Below, in pieces: positions 35,071-43,166 of a stretch of DNA of 64,000 nt. The stretch covers positions 248,001 to 312,000 of the forward strand of contig NZ_SDEA01000002.1 of NCBI RefSeq assembly GCF_004522155.1. Reading direction: 5' to 3'. This DNA is from Paracoccus luteus (GTDB lineage Bacteria > Pseudomonadota > Alphaproteobacteria > Rhodobacterales > Rhodobacteraceae). Position 1 is the stretch's first letter. Each line of letters begins with the position of its first letter. The notes under the pieces were generated by a model. It made no database searches. It saw only the letters and a program-made list of their open reading frames with translations, and was not told the DNA's origin. The position numbers and the translations under genes were made by a program.

Positions 35071-36489
35071 TCAGCGGCGCAGCCGGTCGAGGCAGTCGGG
35101 CGCAAGCAGCATGGTGGCCAGCGCCCGGCCGCCCAGGTCGCCGGTGCCGGCGGGCAGGTCGAGCGGCGCGCCCGCGCAGGCGGGCGGCTGCGCGGTCTCG
35201 CCTGCCCACAGGGCCGGGCCGGCGTCGCCGCGCAGCGGATAGATCAGGTCATAGTGGCTGGGCACCGGCCCGCCCGGCGCGGGCACGGCCCGGATCGTGA
35301 CGGGCGCTGCGGTCGTGTGCGCGCGCCAGAAAAGCTGCGCCAGCACCGCCCGGTCGCTGGCGACGATCAGCCTTGCGCCATCCTGCCGGGCGCGCGCCAG
35401 CATGGCGTCGGCGGCGGCCGCGTTACCGACATAGCGGGCCAGCACCGGCGCGCCATCGCGCCGCCATTCCTGCGCGCGCGTGCCGATCACCGGCAGCGCC
35501 AGCGCCACGGCGGCGTTCAGCCCGACCGCCAGCACCGCCCGTCGCGGCCGGGGGGCCAGCACCGCCGCGATCAGCACCGCGCCGGGCACATAGGCCCCGA
35601 CCGCCCAGTTCGCATTCGCCCCCGATTGCAGCGCCTGCGCCGCCACGATCGCCAGCGGCGCGGCGGTGATCGCGGCCAGCCCGCGCATCCCCGGCGGCCA
35701 GCGGCGCGCCAGCAGCGCGACCAGCAGGGCGGCAAAGGTCAGCGGTCCGGCGACGGCGAACTGGGCGGCCAGAAACAGCGCCACGCGGCCCGCGTCCGGC
35801 GCGCCCTGCCAGTCGGCATTGTCGGCGGTGTGGCGCACGGTGGCGAGATCGTGGGCCAGGTTCCACAGGATGTTGGGGGCAAACAGCGCCAGCGCGACCG
35901 CCGCCGCCACGGCCGCATGCCCCCACGGCCGCCGCCACCGCGGGTCGATCAGCGCCGCCAGCGTCAGCCCCGGAACCGCGAACAGCATCGCGTATTTCGA
36001 CCACATCCCCGCCGCCAGCGCCGCGCCCGCCAGCGCCGCCCCGGACCGGCCCCGCGCCCGCGCCCACGCCAGCAGGAACAGCGCCAGCGCCAGCATCTGC
36101 GGGCTGTCGGTGGAAATCAGGATGCTGCCGACGGCGACAGCGGGCAGGGTTGCATAGACGACGCCCGCCAGCGCGCCCTCGGCGGGCCCCGCCACCGCGC
36201 GTCCCAGCGCCCACACCGCCAGCGCCGCGCCGCCATGCACCAGCGGCCACGGCAGGCGGGCGACCCACGGCGCGTCGGAACCCGCGATCCCGTTCGCGGC
36301 GCGGATCAGCCAGCCGACCAGCGGCGGCTTGGACCAGGCGCCCGCGGCAAGCTCGCGCCCCCACAGCCAGTATTGCGCCTCGTCGACATAAAGTTCGAGG
36401 TCGGCCGCCGGCAGCCACGCCAGCCGCCACGCGGTCAGCGCGACGATGACAGCCAGCGCCAGCCGCTCAGCCCCGGTGGCGTTCGGCAT
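35071..36489 (-). CDS. GT39/ArnT-like membrane glycosyltransferase
   Basis: A 472-residue multi-membrane protein of the PMT/ArnT (GT-C) class. The catalytic acidic pair is in the first extramembrane loop: Asp30, and Asp36-Glu37 in ELYVDEAQYWLWG. About ten membrane helices follow, then a soluble C-terminal part with two or three cysteines. Such enzymes move a sugar from a polyprenyl phosphate to lipid A, glycan or protein on the periplasmic side. It overlaps by 23 bases with the small membrane-protein gene before it, and that gene overlaps a GT2 gene. Together they form a likely lipid-linked glycosylation module. Confidence 0.87.
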   Translation of the reverse strand: MPNATGAERLALAVIVALTAWRLAWLPAADLELYVDEAQYWLWGRELAAGAWSKPPLVGWLIRAANGIAGSDAPWVARLPWPLVHGGAALAVWALGRAVAGPAEGALAGVVYATLPAVAVGSILISTDSPQMLALALFLLAWARARGRSGAALAGAALAAGMWSKYAMLFAVPGLTLAALIDPRWRRPWGHAAVAAAVALALFAPNILWNLAHDLATVRHTADNADWQGAPDAGRVALFLAAQFAVAGPLTFAALLVALLARRWPPGMRGLAAITAAPLAIVAAQALQSGANANWAVGAYVPGAVLIAAVLAPRPRRAVLAVGLNAAVALALPVIGTRAQEWRRDGAPVLARYVGNAAAADAMLARARQDGARLIVASDRAVLAQLFWRAHTTAAPVTIRAVPAPGGPVPSHYDLIYPLRGDAGPALWAGETAQPPACAGAPLDLPAGTGDLGGRALATMLLAPDCLDRLRR

Positions 36490-36769
36490 GGATCAGCCAC
36501 AGGTTGCGAAGATAGATGACCGTGCCAAGCGCCTGCCCGACCATGAACACCGGGTCGCGCCGGTGGATCGCATAGGCCAGCAGCGTCAGCCCGCCCGCCA
36601 GCGAGAAATACCAGAACGCCACCGGCACGACCGACCGTTTCGCCCGTTCCGACGCGATCCACTGGACCAGGAACCGCATCATGAACAGCCCCTGCGCCAT
36701 AAAGCCGAACAGAACCCACAGCAGTTCGCCCGTGGTGTGGACATCGAAAAACCGCAGCACCCCGGTCAT
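36467..36769 (-). CDS. Small membrane protein, lipid-A-disaccharide synthase N-terminal-like (LAB_N) domain
   Basis: A 100-residue protein with three predicted membrane segments (TGELLWVLFGFMAQGLFMMR, VPVAFWYFSLAGGLTLLAYA, DPVFMVGQALGTVIYLRNLW). The pattern FMMRFLVQWIASERAKRSVVP is the hallmark of the LAB_N family. No enzyme activity is known for the domain alone. Lying between a GT2 and a GT39 gene and overlapping both, it could help flip or present the polyprenyl-linked sugar, by analogy with ArnE/ArnF. That role is inference. Confidence 0.83.
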   Translation of the reverse strand: MTGVLRFFDVHTTGELLWVLFGFMAQGLFMMRFLVQWIASERAKRSVVPVAFWYFSLAGGLTLLAYAIHRRDPVFMVGQALGTVIYLRNLWLIHAERHRG

Positions 36770-37506
36770 CGCGGCGCCGTCTCGGTGGCGCGCACGGTCT
36801 TGCGCCGCCGCATCAGCCAGGCCACCCCGGCCAGGTCCGACACGCCGACCAGACCGCGCTGCCAGTTGGAATAATTCGACCGGCCCGCCAGCCGGGGCCG
36901 GTGGGACACGTCGATCAGCGCGACCCGCCAGCCGTCGCGCGCAAACAGCGCCGGCAGGAAGCGGTGCTGGTGGTTGAAGAACGGCAGCGCCAGATAGGCG
37001 TCGCGGCGGAACGCCTTGAGGCCGCAGCCGGTGTCGCGGGTCGCGTCGCGCAGCACCAGCGCGCGCAGCCGGTTCGCCAGCCCCGATGCCAGCCGCCGTG
37101 ACGCCGCATCCTTGCGCCCGACCCGCTGCCCGGCGACCAGCCCCAGTTCGGGCTGGCCGTCCTGCGGGGCCGCCAGCAACGGCGCCAGCAGCCGCGGCAG
37201 TTCTTCGGGCGGGTTCTGGCCGTCGCCGTCCAGCGTCGCGATCAGGGGCGCGCGGGCGGCCAGCACGCCATTGTGGATCGCCGCCGACTGCCCGCCCGGC
37301 CGGGGGTGCGACAGCAGCCGCAGCCACGGGCGACCGGCAGCCATGTCCAGCACGATCCGCGCGGTTTCGTCCGACGATGCGTCGTCCACGACGATCACCT
37401 CGAACGGGGTCAGGGGTTCCAGCGCCGCCCCGACGCCGTCCAGCAGGGGCGCGATGTTGCCCGCCTCGTTGCGGCAGGGGATCACGATGGAACAGCGCGG
37501 GGTCAT
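36766..37506 (-). CDS. GT2 glycosyltransferase (dolichol/undecaprenyl-phosphate sugar synthase-like)
   Basis: A 246-residue GT-A enzyme. It begins MTPRCSIVIPCRNEAGNIAP; VIVVDDASSDET is the nucleotide-sugar site and Asp93-Gly-Asp95 (TLDGDGQNPPEE) the metal motif. DTGCGLKAFRRDAYLALPFF and HRPRLAGRSNYSNW fit polyprenyl-phosphate mannose/glucose synthases. It has no C-terminal membrane helices, and the neighbouring LAB_N protein may supply the membrane part. First gene of the three-gene module; overlaps the next by four bases. Confidence 0.9.
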   Translation of the reverse strand: MTPRCSIVIPCRNEAGNIAPLLDGVGAALEPLTPFEVIVVDDASSDETARIVLDMAAGRPWLRLLSHPRPGGQSAAIHNGVLAARAPLIATLDGDGQNPPEELPRLLAPLLAAPQDGQPELGLVAGQRVGRKDAASRRLASGLANRLRALVLRDATRDTGCGLKAFRRDAYLALPFFNHQHRFLPALFARDGWRVALIDVSHRPRLAGRSNYSNWQRGLVGVSDLAGVAWLMRRRKTVRATETAPR

Positions 37507-37609
37507 GGCGTCCTGCGTTGGGCGTCTGCAATGCCTGCGGGATGATGGACCCCGGATCGGGAAATTGCACCCCGCGCCGATCGACGGCAAGGCCACGCCC
37601 CCCACGGCC

Positions 37610-37642
37610 AAAAACGGACGGGCCGCCCCAAAGGACGGCCCG
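37610..37642 (-). terminator. Terminator-like hairpin with short T-run
   Basis: On the minus strand, arms CGGGCCG / CGGCCCG (37636-37642 and 37619-37625) flank a ten-base loop. Four bases and five T follow (plus-strand A at 37610-37614). It would end a short transcript that begins beyond 37800 and carries the 18-codon frame at 37723. Confidence 0.55.
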
Positions 37643-37722
37643 CGAGATCATGGGAGATGGTCCGGTTAGGGATGGAATGCATCCGGTTCCCAGCCATTGG
37701 TTCTGTGCCTCAGGGTTTGCCC

Positions 37723-37779
37723 TCAGGCGGCGGACCCTCCGGCTGTCCCGACTCCGTTCTCCAACATCACTCTCGACAC
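37723..37779 (-). CDS. 18-codon ORF with near-perfect extended Shine-Dalgarno (possible leader peptide or sRNA-borne ORF)
   Basis: A GTG at 37779 begins an 18-residue peptide, MSRVMLENGVGTAGGSAA, that stops with TGA at 37723-37725. Just before it on the minus strand is AAAGGAGGTGGTCC (37781-37794). That complements the end of 16S rRNA over nearly its whole anti-Shine-Dalgarno stretch, with ideal spacing of seven bases from GGAGG. About 80 bases after the stop a hairpin with a T-run may end the transcript. The peptide matches no family I know. The unit lies between the YhhQ transporter and the GT2 gene, both on this strand. It may be a leader peptide, a small protein gene or part of a regulatory RNA. 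Confidence 0.45.
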   Translation of the reverse strand: MSRVMLENGVGTAGGSAA

Positions 37780-37842
37780 TGGACCACCTCCTTTCGCTGT
37801 TGACGCTGACTGGAAGCCTGCCACACCCCCCGGGCAAGTCAA

Positions 37843-38445
37843 TCAGTTTCCGACCGGCGCGGACAAGATTTTGCGGACGAGCATGCGGAACGGCACAAGG
37901 GCCAGCGCCGCCAGCGCCAGCTTGACGGACCAGTCGGCCAAGGCCAGCGACGCCCACAGCGGCGCGGTCGGGCCTTGCCCCAGCAGCGGCACGGCCTCGG
38001 TCGCCCAGCCGGTGTTGGCATCGGCGGGCAGGAACGCGGCGAAGGCGATGGCAAAGAACAGCGCGGTGTCGACCGCCGATCCGGCCAGCGAGGACAGGAA
38101 CGGGGCCTTCCACCACGACCGGCGGCGCAGCGCGTCAAAGATCGCGACGTCCAGCAGCTGTCCAATGATGAACCCCAGCCCAGACGCCAGCGCGATCCGC
38201 AGCGTGGTCTTGTCCAGCCCGGCCGCGACCAGCGAGCAGGCGACGCCGGCGACAAAGCCCGCGACGACGACCCGGCGCGCGGCGGCGGCGCCGTGGACCC
38301 GGTTGGTCACGTCGGTGACAAGGAAGGCTATCGGATAGGTCAGCGCCCCCCAGGTCAGCCAGTCGCCCAGCATGAACTGGACCAGGATGTTCGAGGCAAG
38401 CACGACGGCAGCCATCGCGAGGACCGCGGGCATCAGCGAACGCAT
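37843..38445 (-). CDS. VUT family queuosine precursor transporter (YhhQ)
   Basis: A 200-residue membrane protein with five or six helices. YPIAFLVTDVTNRVHGAAAA carries the family signature (LTDV.N..yG), and GFIIGQLLDVAIFDALRR is the second one. Proteins of this family bring queuosine precursors (preQ0/preQ1 or queuine) into the cell for tRNA modification. No preQ1 riboswitch was recognised before it. Confidence 0.9.
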   Translation of the reverse strand: MRSLMPAVLAMAAVVLASNILVQFMLGDWLTWGALTYPIAFLVTDVTNRVHGAAAARRVVVAGFVAGVACSLVAAGLDKTTLRIALASGLGFIIGQLLDVAIFDALRRRSWWKAPFLSSLAGSAVDTALFFAIAFAAFLPADANTGWATEAVPLLGQGPTAPLWASLALADWSVKLALAALALVPFRMLVRKILSAPVGN

Positions 38446-38541
38446 GGGGTTTTTTCCGTTTTACAAGGTGGCGGAAGAACTCGGCCCCGTTGACGGGACG
38501 CGCGGCATCTAGGGCCGCGGGCGCCGCGCGTCAAGCCGCGA

Positions 38542-39465
38542 TCAGTCCCGGACGCGGTATTCGACCAGCTCGGTGCGCTGAACGAACAGGAAATTGTCGT
38601 CCGAGATCATCGTCAGCCGGATGCCCTGAGCGTCCTGCCAGACGGCGATCCCCTCAAGGTTGTCGTGGCGCAGAAAGCCGGTCTCGATCAGCACCTCGCC
38701 CGCCGACAGCGTGGCGCCGGTCATGTCGAACCGCCGCACCCGGCTGGCGAATCCGCGCACGCCCTTGAAGGCGCGTTCCAGCAGATACAGCCGCCCGTCC
38801 GGGCCCACGTCCGCGCCGACCGGCACGAACGACCCCAGCCGGGGGATGCGGAACGGCACCGACCATTCGTTGCCGCTGCGGCGCAGGACGGGGAACCCTT
38901 CGTCGTCGTCATCCCACGATTCGGGAATGGTCAGGATGTCGCCGCCGGGCGTGACGGCCAGCGCCTCAAGCCCCGCGTTGGGGCGCATCCGGGCGAATTC
39001 GCGCGCGGGGGGGATGCGCACGGCGGGGCTGTCGGGGGTGTCAAAGCGGGCGATCCGGTCCAGCCCCTCAAAGCTGACGAACAGCCGGCCCTGCGCGTCG
39101 ATGGCCAGCCCTTCGGCATCGCCCAGGTATCCGGCGCGCAGCTTGCGCCCGCCGCTGTCCTGCAGCCGCGCGGTCCCGGCGGTGGTCAGGCCGCGGATGC
39201 GGCCCTGCCCGTCGCGGTCCACGCTGCCCCACCGGACCGTTCCCCGGTCCGACAGCGCGGTATAGCGGCGGCCGTCCGCGTCCAGCTCGATCCCCGAGAA
39301 CCCGCCGAAATCGTCGTCGAGGCCCCGCCAGACATAGGTGCCGAGGTAATCCACCACCGCGCCCGACGCGGCGGCCGCCGCGTTGGCCGATGGGGGCGCC
39401 GGCCCCGCCAGCATCGCCGCCCCGACCGCCGCCGCCGCGATCAGCGCGCGACGAGGGCCTGGCAT
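38542..39465 (-). CDS. Exported esterase-like activity of phytase family protein
   Basis: A 307-residue protein with a signal peptide (MPGPRRALIAAAAVGAAMLA…NAAAA). The body is a beta-propeller of the phytase-like group: FGGFSGIELDADGRRYTALS, YLGDAEGLAIDAQGRLFVSF, NAGLEALAVTPGGDILTIPE, LPxLGSFVPVGADVGPDGRL-like repeats and RHDNLEGIAVWQDAQG. Enzymatic activity is not proven for this group. Its start overlaps the end of mepA by 25 bases, so it is the last gene of the UMF1-mepA operon. Confidence 0.85.
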   Translation of the reverse strand: MPGPRRALIAAAAVGAAMLAGPAPPSANAAAAASGAVVDYLGTYVWRGLDDDFGGFSGIELDADGRRYTALSDRGTVRWGSVDRDGQGRIRGLTTAGTARLQDSGGRKLRAGYLGDAEGLAIDAQGRLFVSFEGLDRIARFDTPDSPAVRIPPAREFARMRPNAGLEALAVTPGGDILTIPESWDDDDEGFPVLRRSGNEWSVPFRIPRLGSFVPVGADVGPDGRLYLLERAFKGVRGFASRVRRFDMTGATLSAGEVLIETGFLRHDNLEGIAVWQDAQGIRLTMISDDNFLFVQRTELVEYRVRD

Positions 39466-40301
39466 GCGCGGGGCATCTCGCTCAGCCGATAGCTGCGAGG
39501 GTGGCGGTAGTCGGGATTCGGCGGCGGCGCGGGCGGCGGGTCGATGCGGTTGCGGATCCACTGCGCGGCCTCGGCGCAGCCGTCGCCGGGGGGCGGGGCG
39601 GCCTGATCCTCGCACCCCTGGTTGGTGCAGGCCAGGCGGACGTGAAAGTGATAGTCGTGCCCGTCGATCGGGCGGATCTTGCGCAGATAGGCGCGGTTGC
39701 CGCGTTCGGACTGGCACATCACGACCTTGGCGACGGGATCGACAAAGACGCGGGCCACGCGCGGATCGGACGCCGCCGCCCGCAGCAGCTGGTGATGCGC
39801 CGCCGACCACAGCGGGCTGGGGGCGGTGCCGCCGCGCGCCACGACCGACTGCGAGGACAGGTTCTCGCGCTGGCGCGGCGACAGCCGCAGGCTGGACGGC
39901 GGCAGCATCCAGATGTCGGCGTCCAGCCCCATCTGGTGGCTGGCGTGGCCGGACAGCATCGGGCCGCCCAGCGGCTGGCTCATGTCGCCGACATAGATGC
40001 CGGGCCAGCCGAACCGCGTCGCCTGCTGCGACAGCCCGACCAGGAAATCGACCAGCTGCGGATGCCCCCAGTTGCGGTGGCGCGACAGGCGCATCGCCTG
40101 CCAGGTGGGGCCGGTTTCCGGCAGTTGCACGCTGCCCGACGCGCAGCCGCGGGAATAGCCGCCCAGCGCCAGCGGCTGGCCGCGGGTGGCCGCGACCTGC
40201 GCGCCGAACACGTCCTTGGCCAGCGGGTCGGCCAGCGCCGGCGCGGCAGGCAGGGCCAGCGCCAGCAGCGTGGCGGCCATCGTCAGGGTCTTGCGGATCA
40301 C
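39441..40301 (-). CDS. mepA: Penicillin-insensitive murein endopeptidase MepA
   Basis: A 286-residue periplasmic zinc endopeptidase. The zinc ligands are His119 and Asp127 in SGHASHQMGLDADIW and a histidine in HDYHFHVRL. Further family marks are LPETGPTWQAMRLSRHRNWG, and cysteines that can form disulfides. It cuts the D-Ala–meso-diaminopimelate cross-links of peptidoglycan. The GTG at 40301 was chosen: it overlaps the upstream stop by four bases (GTGA) and adds the basic MIRKTLT to the signal peptide. An ATG at 40280 is the alternative. Confidence 0.93.
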   Translation of the reverse strand: MIRKTLTMAATLLALALPAAPALADPLAKDVFGAQVAATRGQPLALGGYSRGCASGSVQLPETGPTWQAMRLSRHRNWGHPQLVDFLVGLSQQATRFGWPGIYVGDMSQPLGGPMLSGHASHQMGLDADIWMLPPSSLRLSPRQRENLSSQSVVARGGTAPSPLWSAAHHQLLRAAASDPRVARVFVDPVAKVVMCQSERGNRAYLRKIRPIDGHDYHFHVRLACTNQGCEDQAAPPPGDGCAEAAQWIRNRIDPPPAPPPNPDYRHPRSYRLSEMPRACQALVAR

Positions 40302-41659
40302 TGCTCGGGTTCTCCCTCTGGGTTGACCCAGCTTAGCAGCGCTAGCGAAAGAAGGAACATCACGATCAGCGGCGAGATGCCGATCCGCTGGTTGCCCGAC
40401 AGGTCGGTCGCGACCGCGATCAGGAAGGGCGACAGGAACGCCGTCGCCTTGCCCGACAGCGCGTAAAGGCCGAACGCCTCGGTTGCGCGGGCGGCGGTCG
40501 TGTGGCGCACCATCATCGTGCGGCACGCCGATTGCAGCGCGCCCCCCGCGCCCCCGATCGCCACCCCGCAGCCCAGAAACAGCGCATCCGGCAGGCGCGA
40601 ACCCGCCGCCAGCGGCAGGCCGAAGAAGGACTGCCGGCTCATCCCGACGATGACCAGGCAGACGAGGATCAGGACCACGGTGCAGGTGACGATCACCGGC
40701 TTTGGCCCCCAGCGCCGGTCGGCGCGCCCGCCCAGCCAGCTGATGACGGCGGCCGCCAGCGCGCTGACCACGCCGAAGACGCCCGACCAGATCACCGGCC
40801 AGCCCAGGACCGTCGCCGCATAGATCCCGCCAAAGGCATAAAGCGCGTTCAGTGCGTCGCGCGACAGCATCGACGACACCAGCCACGCCGCCAGCGACCG
40901 GCGGTGGCGCAGCGACCGGATCATCCGCCACAGCTCGCCCGCCACGCGGCCCGGTTCCAGCGGTCGGCCGGCGCCCCGCGGCTCGCGCACCCACAAAAAG
41001 AACGGGATCATGAAGACGACATACCAGATCGCCGTGAACGGCCCGACAAAGCGCGTGCCCTCGCGCGCGGCGGCGTCAAGGCCCAGGGCGGGCGGATTGC
41101 CCAGCAGCGTCAGCCCGGTCGTGCGGCTTTCGGCGAACAGCGCCAGCATGGCGACCAGCGCCATCACCCCGCCCAGATAGCCAAAGGCAAAGCCGCTGCC
41201 CGAGATGCGCCCCATCTCGTCGCGCCCGGCCAGCGTCGGCATCAGCGCGTTGGTGAAGATGGTCGCGAACTCCAGCCCGATCAGGCCGATGCCGAACAGC
41301 ACCAGCGTCTGCATCAGCGCGCTGCCGTCGGGGGTCAGGAACCACAGCCCCGCGCTGCCGACGACGTAAAGCGCCGAGAACAGCCAGATCCACGGCATCC
41401 GCCGCCCCGTCGTGTCGGCGACCGCGCCCAGCACCGGGGCAAGGACCGCGATGACGACCCCCGACAGCGACAGCGCGTAACCCCATGTCGCCTGCGCCTG
41501 CGCCCCCGCGTGGACGGCATCCGCCGCGCCCAGCATGGCAAAGCGGTGCTGCGCCACTTCGGCGAAATAGATCGAGAAGATGAAGGTCAGCAGCAGCGTG
41601 TGGTAAGGTTGGCTTGCCCAGTCAAAGAACCACCATCCCCAGATACGCCTGCGGTTCAT
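40298..41659 (-). CDS. MFS transporter, UMF1 (Atg22-like) family
   Basis: A 453-residue protein with about 12 membrane helices. The N-terminal WGWWFFDWASQPYHTLLLTF is the hallmark of the UMF1/Atg22-like branch of the major facilitator family. PVLGAVADTTGRRMPWIW corresponds to the loop 2-3 motif. The substrate of bacterial members is unknown; the yeast relative exports amino acids from the vacuole. It is coupled to mepA and the phytase-like gene by overlaps, so recycling of peptidoglycan fragments is an attractive but untested link. Confidence 0.9.
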   Translation of the reverse strand: MNRRRIWGWWFFDWASQPYHTLLLTFIFSIYFAEVAQHRFAMLGAADAVHAGAQAQATWGYALSLSGVVIAVLAPVLGAVADTTGRRMPWIWLFSALYVVGSAGLWFLTPDGSALMQTLVLFGIGLIGLEFATIFTNALMPTLAGRDEMGRISGSGFAFGYLGGVMALVAMLALFAESRTTGLTLLGNPPALGLDAAAREGTRFVGPFTAIWYVVFMIPFFLWVREPRGAGRPLEPGRVAGELWRMIRSLRHRRSLAAWLVSSMLSRDALNALYAFGGIYAATVLGWPVIWSGVFGVVSALAAAVISWLGGRADRRWGPKPVIVTCTVVLILVCLVIVGMSRQSFFGLPLAAGSRLPDALFLGCGVAIGGAGGALQSACRTMMVRHTTAARATEAFGLYALSGKATAFLSPFLIAVATDLSGNQRIGISPLIVMFLLSLALLSWVNPEGEPEQ

Positions 41660-41701
41660 TCATGCCCCCGTTTCGTCGCCGTGCATAAGGCACCGGCGGC
41701 G

Positions 41702-42277
41702 TCAGGCTGGCAAGTCGTCCGTTCGGTCGGCGCCCACGTCGCCGATCCCGGGCGGCCAGGGGCGGGCCGCGTCCGCGTCGATCCAGGCCTGCACCCAGTC
41801 GGGCAGGGGCGGGCTGGCGCCGGCGTGGCCCAGGGCTGCCATGAACTCGGCCGGGGGCACGATGCCGCTGCGTCCGCCGCCCACGATGGCCACGCGCAGC
41901 AGCATGTGGTTGGCGCAATCGCCCCCGATCCACATCGACTGTTCCATGTACAGGAACCGCGCGTCCCACCCGATGGTGCGCGAGACCTGCGTGAACCGCT
42001 GCATCGCCCGGATGCGGCGGCGATAGCGGACCGAGTTGCCGGCCACGGTAAAGCCCCAGCCGCGGTCGCGCAGCGTGTCGGTGATGCCCAGCCGGATCGC
42101 CATCGGGATGCGGCCCAGGTCATACAGCGTCAGGGTGCGGCCGTTGTTCAGCTCGGCCCAAGGGTCCAGATCCCACGGCCAGCAGCGGTGGGTGGACACA
42201 TGGGTGCCCGTCGGCGGAAGGCGCGGCGCGCGCCGGGCGGACAGCACCTCGCGGGCAAAGCGGATCAGCGGATACAT
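41702..42277 (-). CDS. Thioesterase-like (hotdog fold) protein
   Basis: A 191-residue protein of the 4HBT-like/PF13279 type: STHRCWPWDLDPWAELNNGR carries the hotdog aspartate/asparagine region, followed by LYDLGRIPMAIRLG and SVRYRRRIRAMQRF. Such proteins often hydrolyse acyl-CoA, but the substrate is unknown. The start at 42277 was chosen because MYPLIRFAREVL fits the family; the 52-codon extension above it is proline/arginine shadow. Confidence 0.82.
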   Translation of the reverse strand: MYPLIRFAREVLSARRAPRLPPTGTHVSTHRCWPWDLDPWAELNNGRTLTLYDLGRIPMAIRLGITDTLRDRGWGFTVAGNSVRYRRRIRAMQRFTQVSRTIGWDARFLYMEQSMWIGGDCANHMLLRVAIVGGGRSGIVPPAEFMAALGHAGASPPLPDWVQAWIDADAARPWPPGIGDVGADRTDDLPA

Positions 42278-42872
42278 GGACGGTCCTTGCGGCCTGCGGG
42301 TCTGCGCCGGGCTAGGACGCGCCACGGCGCCCGTCAACCGTGACGGCGGGTTAGGGGGAGAGCCGTGGGCCCGCCTGTCGCAAGGCCGTGACGGACCGGA
42401 CCCGCGACCCGTTGCCCCGCGCCGCGGCTGCACGGCGGGGGCGATGGCGTTGTCATCCTCGTCCCCGAAGTTGCGGCTGTCGCCCCTGCGGGGGTTCAGC
42501 GATGGAAGGTCGGGCTTGCCCGCCCCGCCATCACCCGCGCGGTCAGCGCGATGCTGTCCACGATCCGGTGGCGAAACCCCCTGCGCGCGCCCGTCCTATG
42601 CGGGTCGCACGCGAGGGGGGGCGGCGAAGTGCCCTGCCGTGCCTGCATGGGCAGCGCCGCGGTCCGCCAGCGCGACCGCGCGATCCCTGCGGGCAGCGCC
42701 GTCACCGCGCCCGCCCGTCACTGCGCCCGTCCGCCACCGCCTTGCGCCGCCGCCGCCCCCCGCCACCGCTCCGCCACCCACCGTCCCCCGCCGCCGCGTC
42801 CGTCCTTCGCCGCCTTGCGCCCGCGGGCGCTCTCGCCTACCTGAAAGCGACCCTTTCCGACGCGAGGCCGCG
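42278..42872. other. 595-base gap without a supported gene
   Basis: The gap lies between divergent genes (thioesterase-like and yggT). Several short frames exist on both strands, none with a recognisable start, ribosome site or family. The right part (about 42710-42830) is a low-complexity run of CCGCC/CGCC units. Promoters for both genes must lie here. Confidence 0.4.
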
Positions 42873-43166
42873 ATGACGACGCTTTTTCAGGCGCTGATGC
42901 TGATCCTGGACGTGATCTGGTTCATCATGATCGCCCATATCATCATGTCGTGGCTGATCAATTTTCAGGTGCTGAACCTGCGCCAGCCGCTGGTGGCGCA
43001 GGTCTGGGACGGGCTGTCGCGGCTGCTGGAACCCCTGTATCGCCCGATCCGCAACATCCTGCCGGACCTCGGCGGGCTGGACCTTGCGCCGCTGGTCGTC
43101 TTCATCGGCATCATCATCCTGCAGCGGGCACTGGCGAACAACGCCGGGTTCTTCATGGGATTCTGA
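42873..43166 (+). CDS. YggT family membrane protein
   Basis: A 97-residue protein with two membrane segments around the YggT signature EPLYRPIRNILPDLGGLDLAPL. The family is widespread and linked to envelope or division functions and osmotic tolerance; no reaction is known. The start at 42873 gives the normal family length, and the long upstream frame is not real. Its stop shares TGATG with recQ, so translation is coupled. Confidence 0.92.
   Translation: MTTLFQALMLILDVIWFIMIAHIIMSWLINFQVLNLRQPLVAQVWDGLSRLLEPLYRPIRNILPDLGGLDLAPLVVFIGIIILQRALANNAGFFMGF

Noticed and set aside
37781-37800. Fragment of 16S rRNA 3' end on the plus strand (ACCACCTCCTTTCG)
   Set aside because: No rRNA sequence precedes it. 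It is better read on the other strand as an extended Shine-Dalgarno before the 18-codon frame.
42496-42705. 69-codon minus-strand frame in the thioesterase–yggT gap
   Set aside because: No ribosome site, no recognisable family, and composition typical of chance frames in GC-rich DNA.
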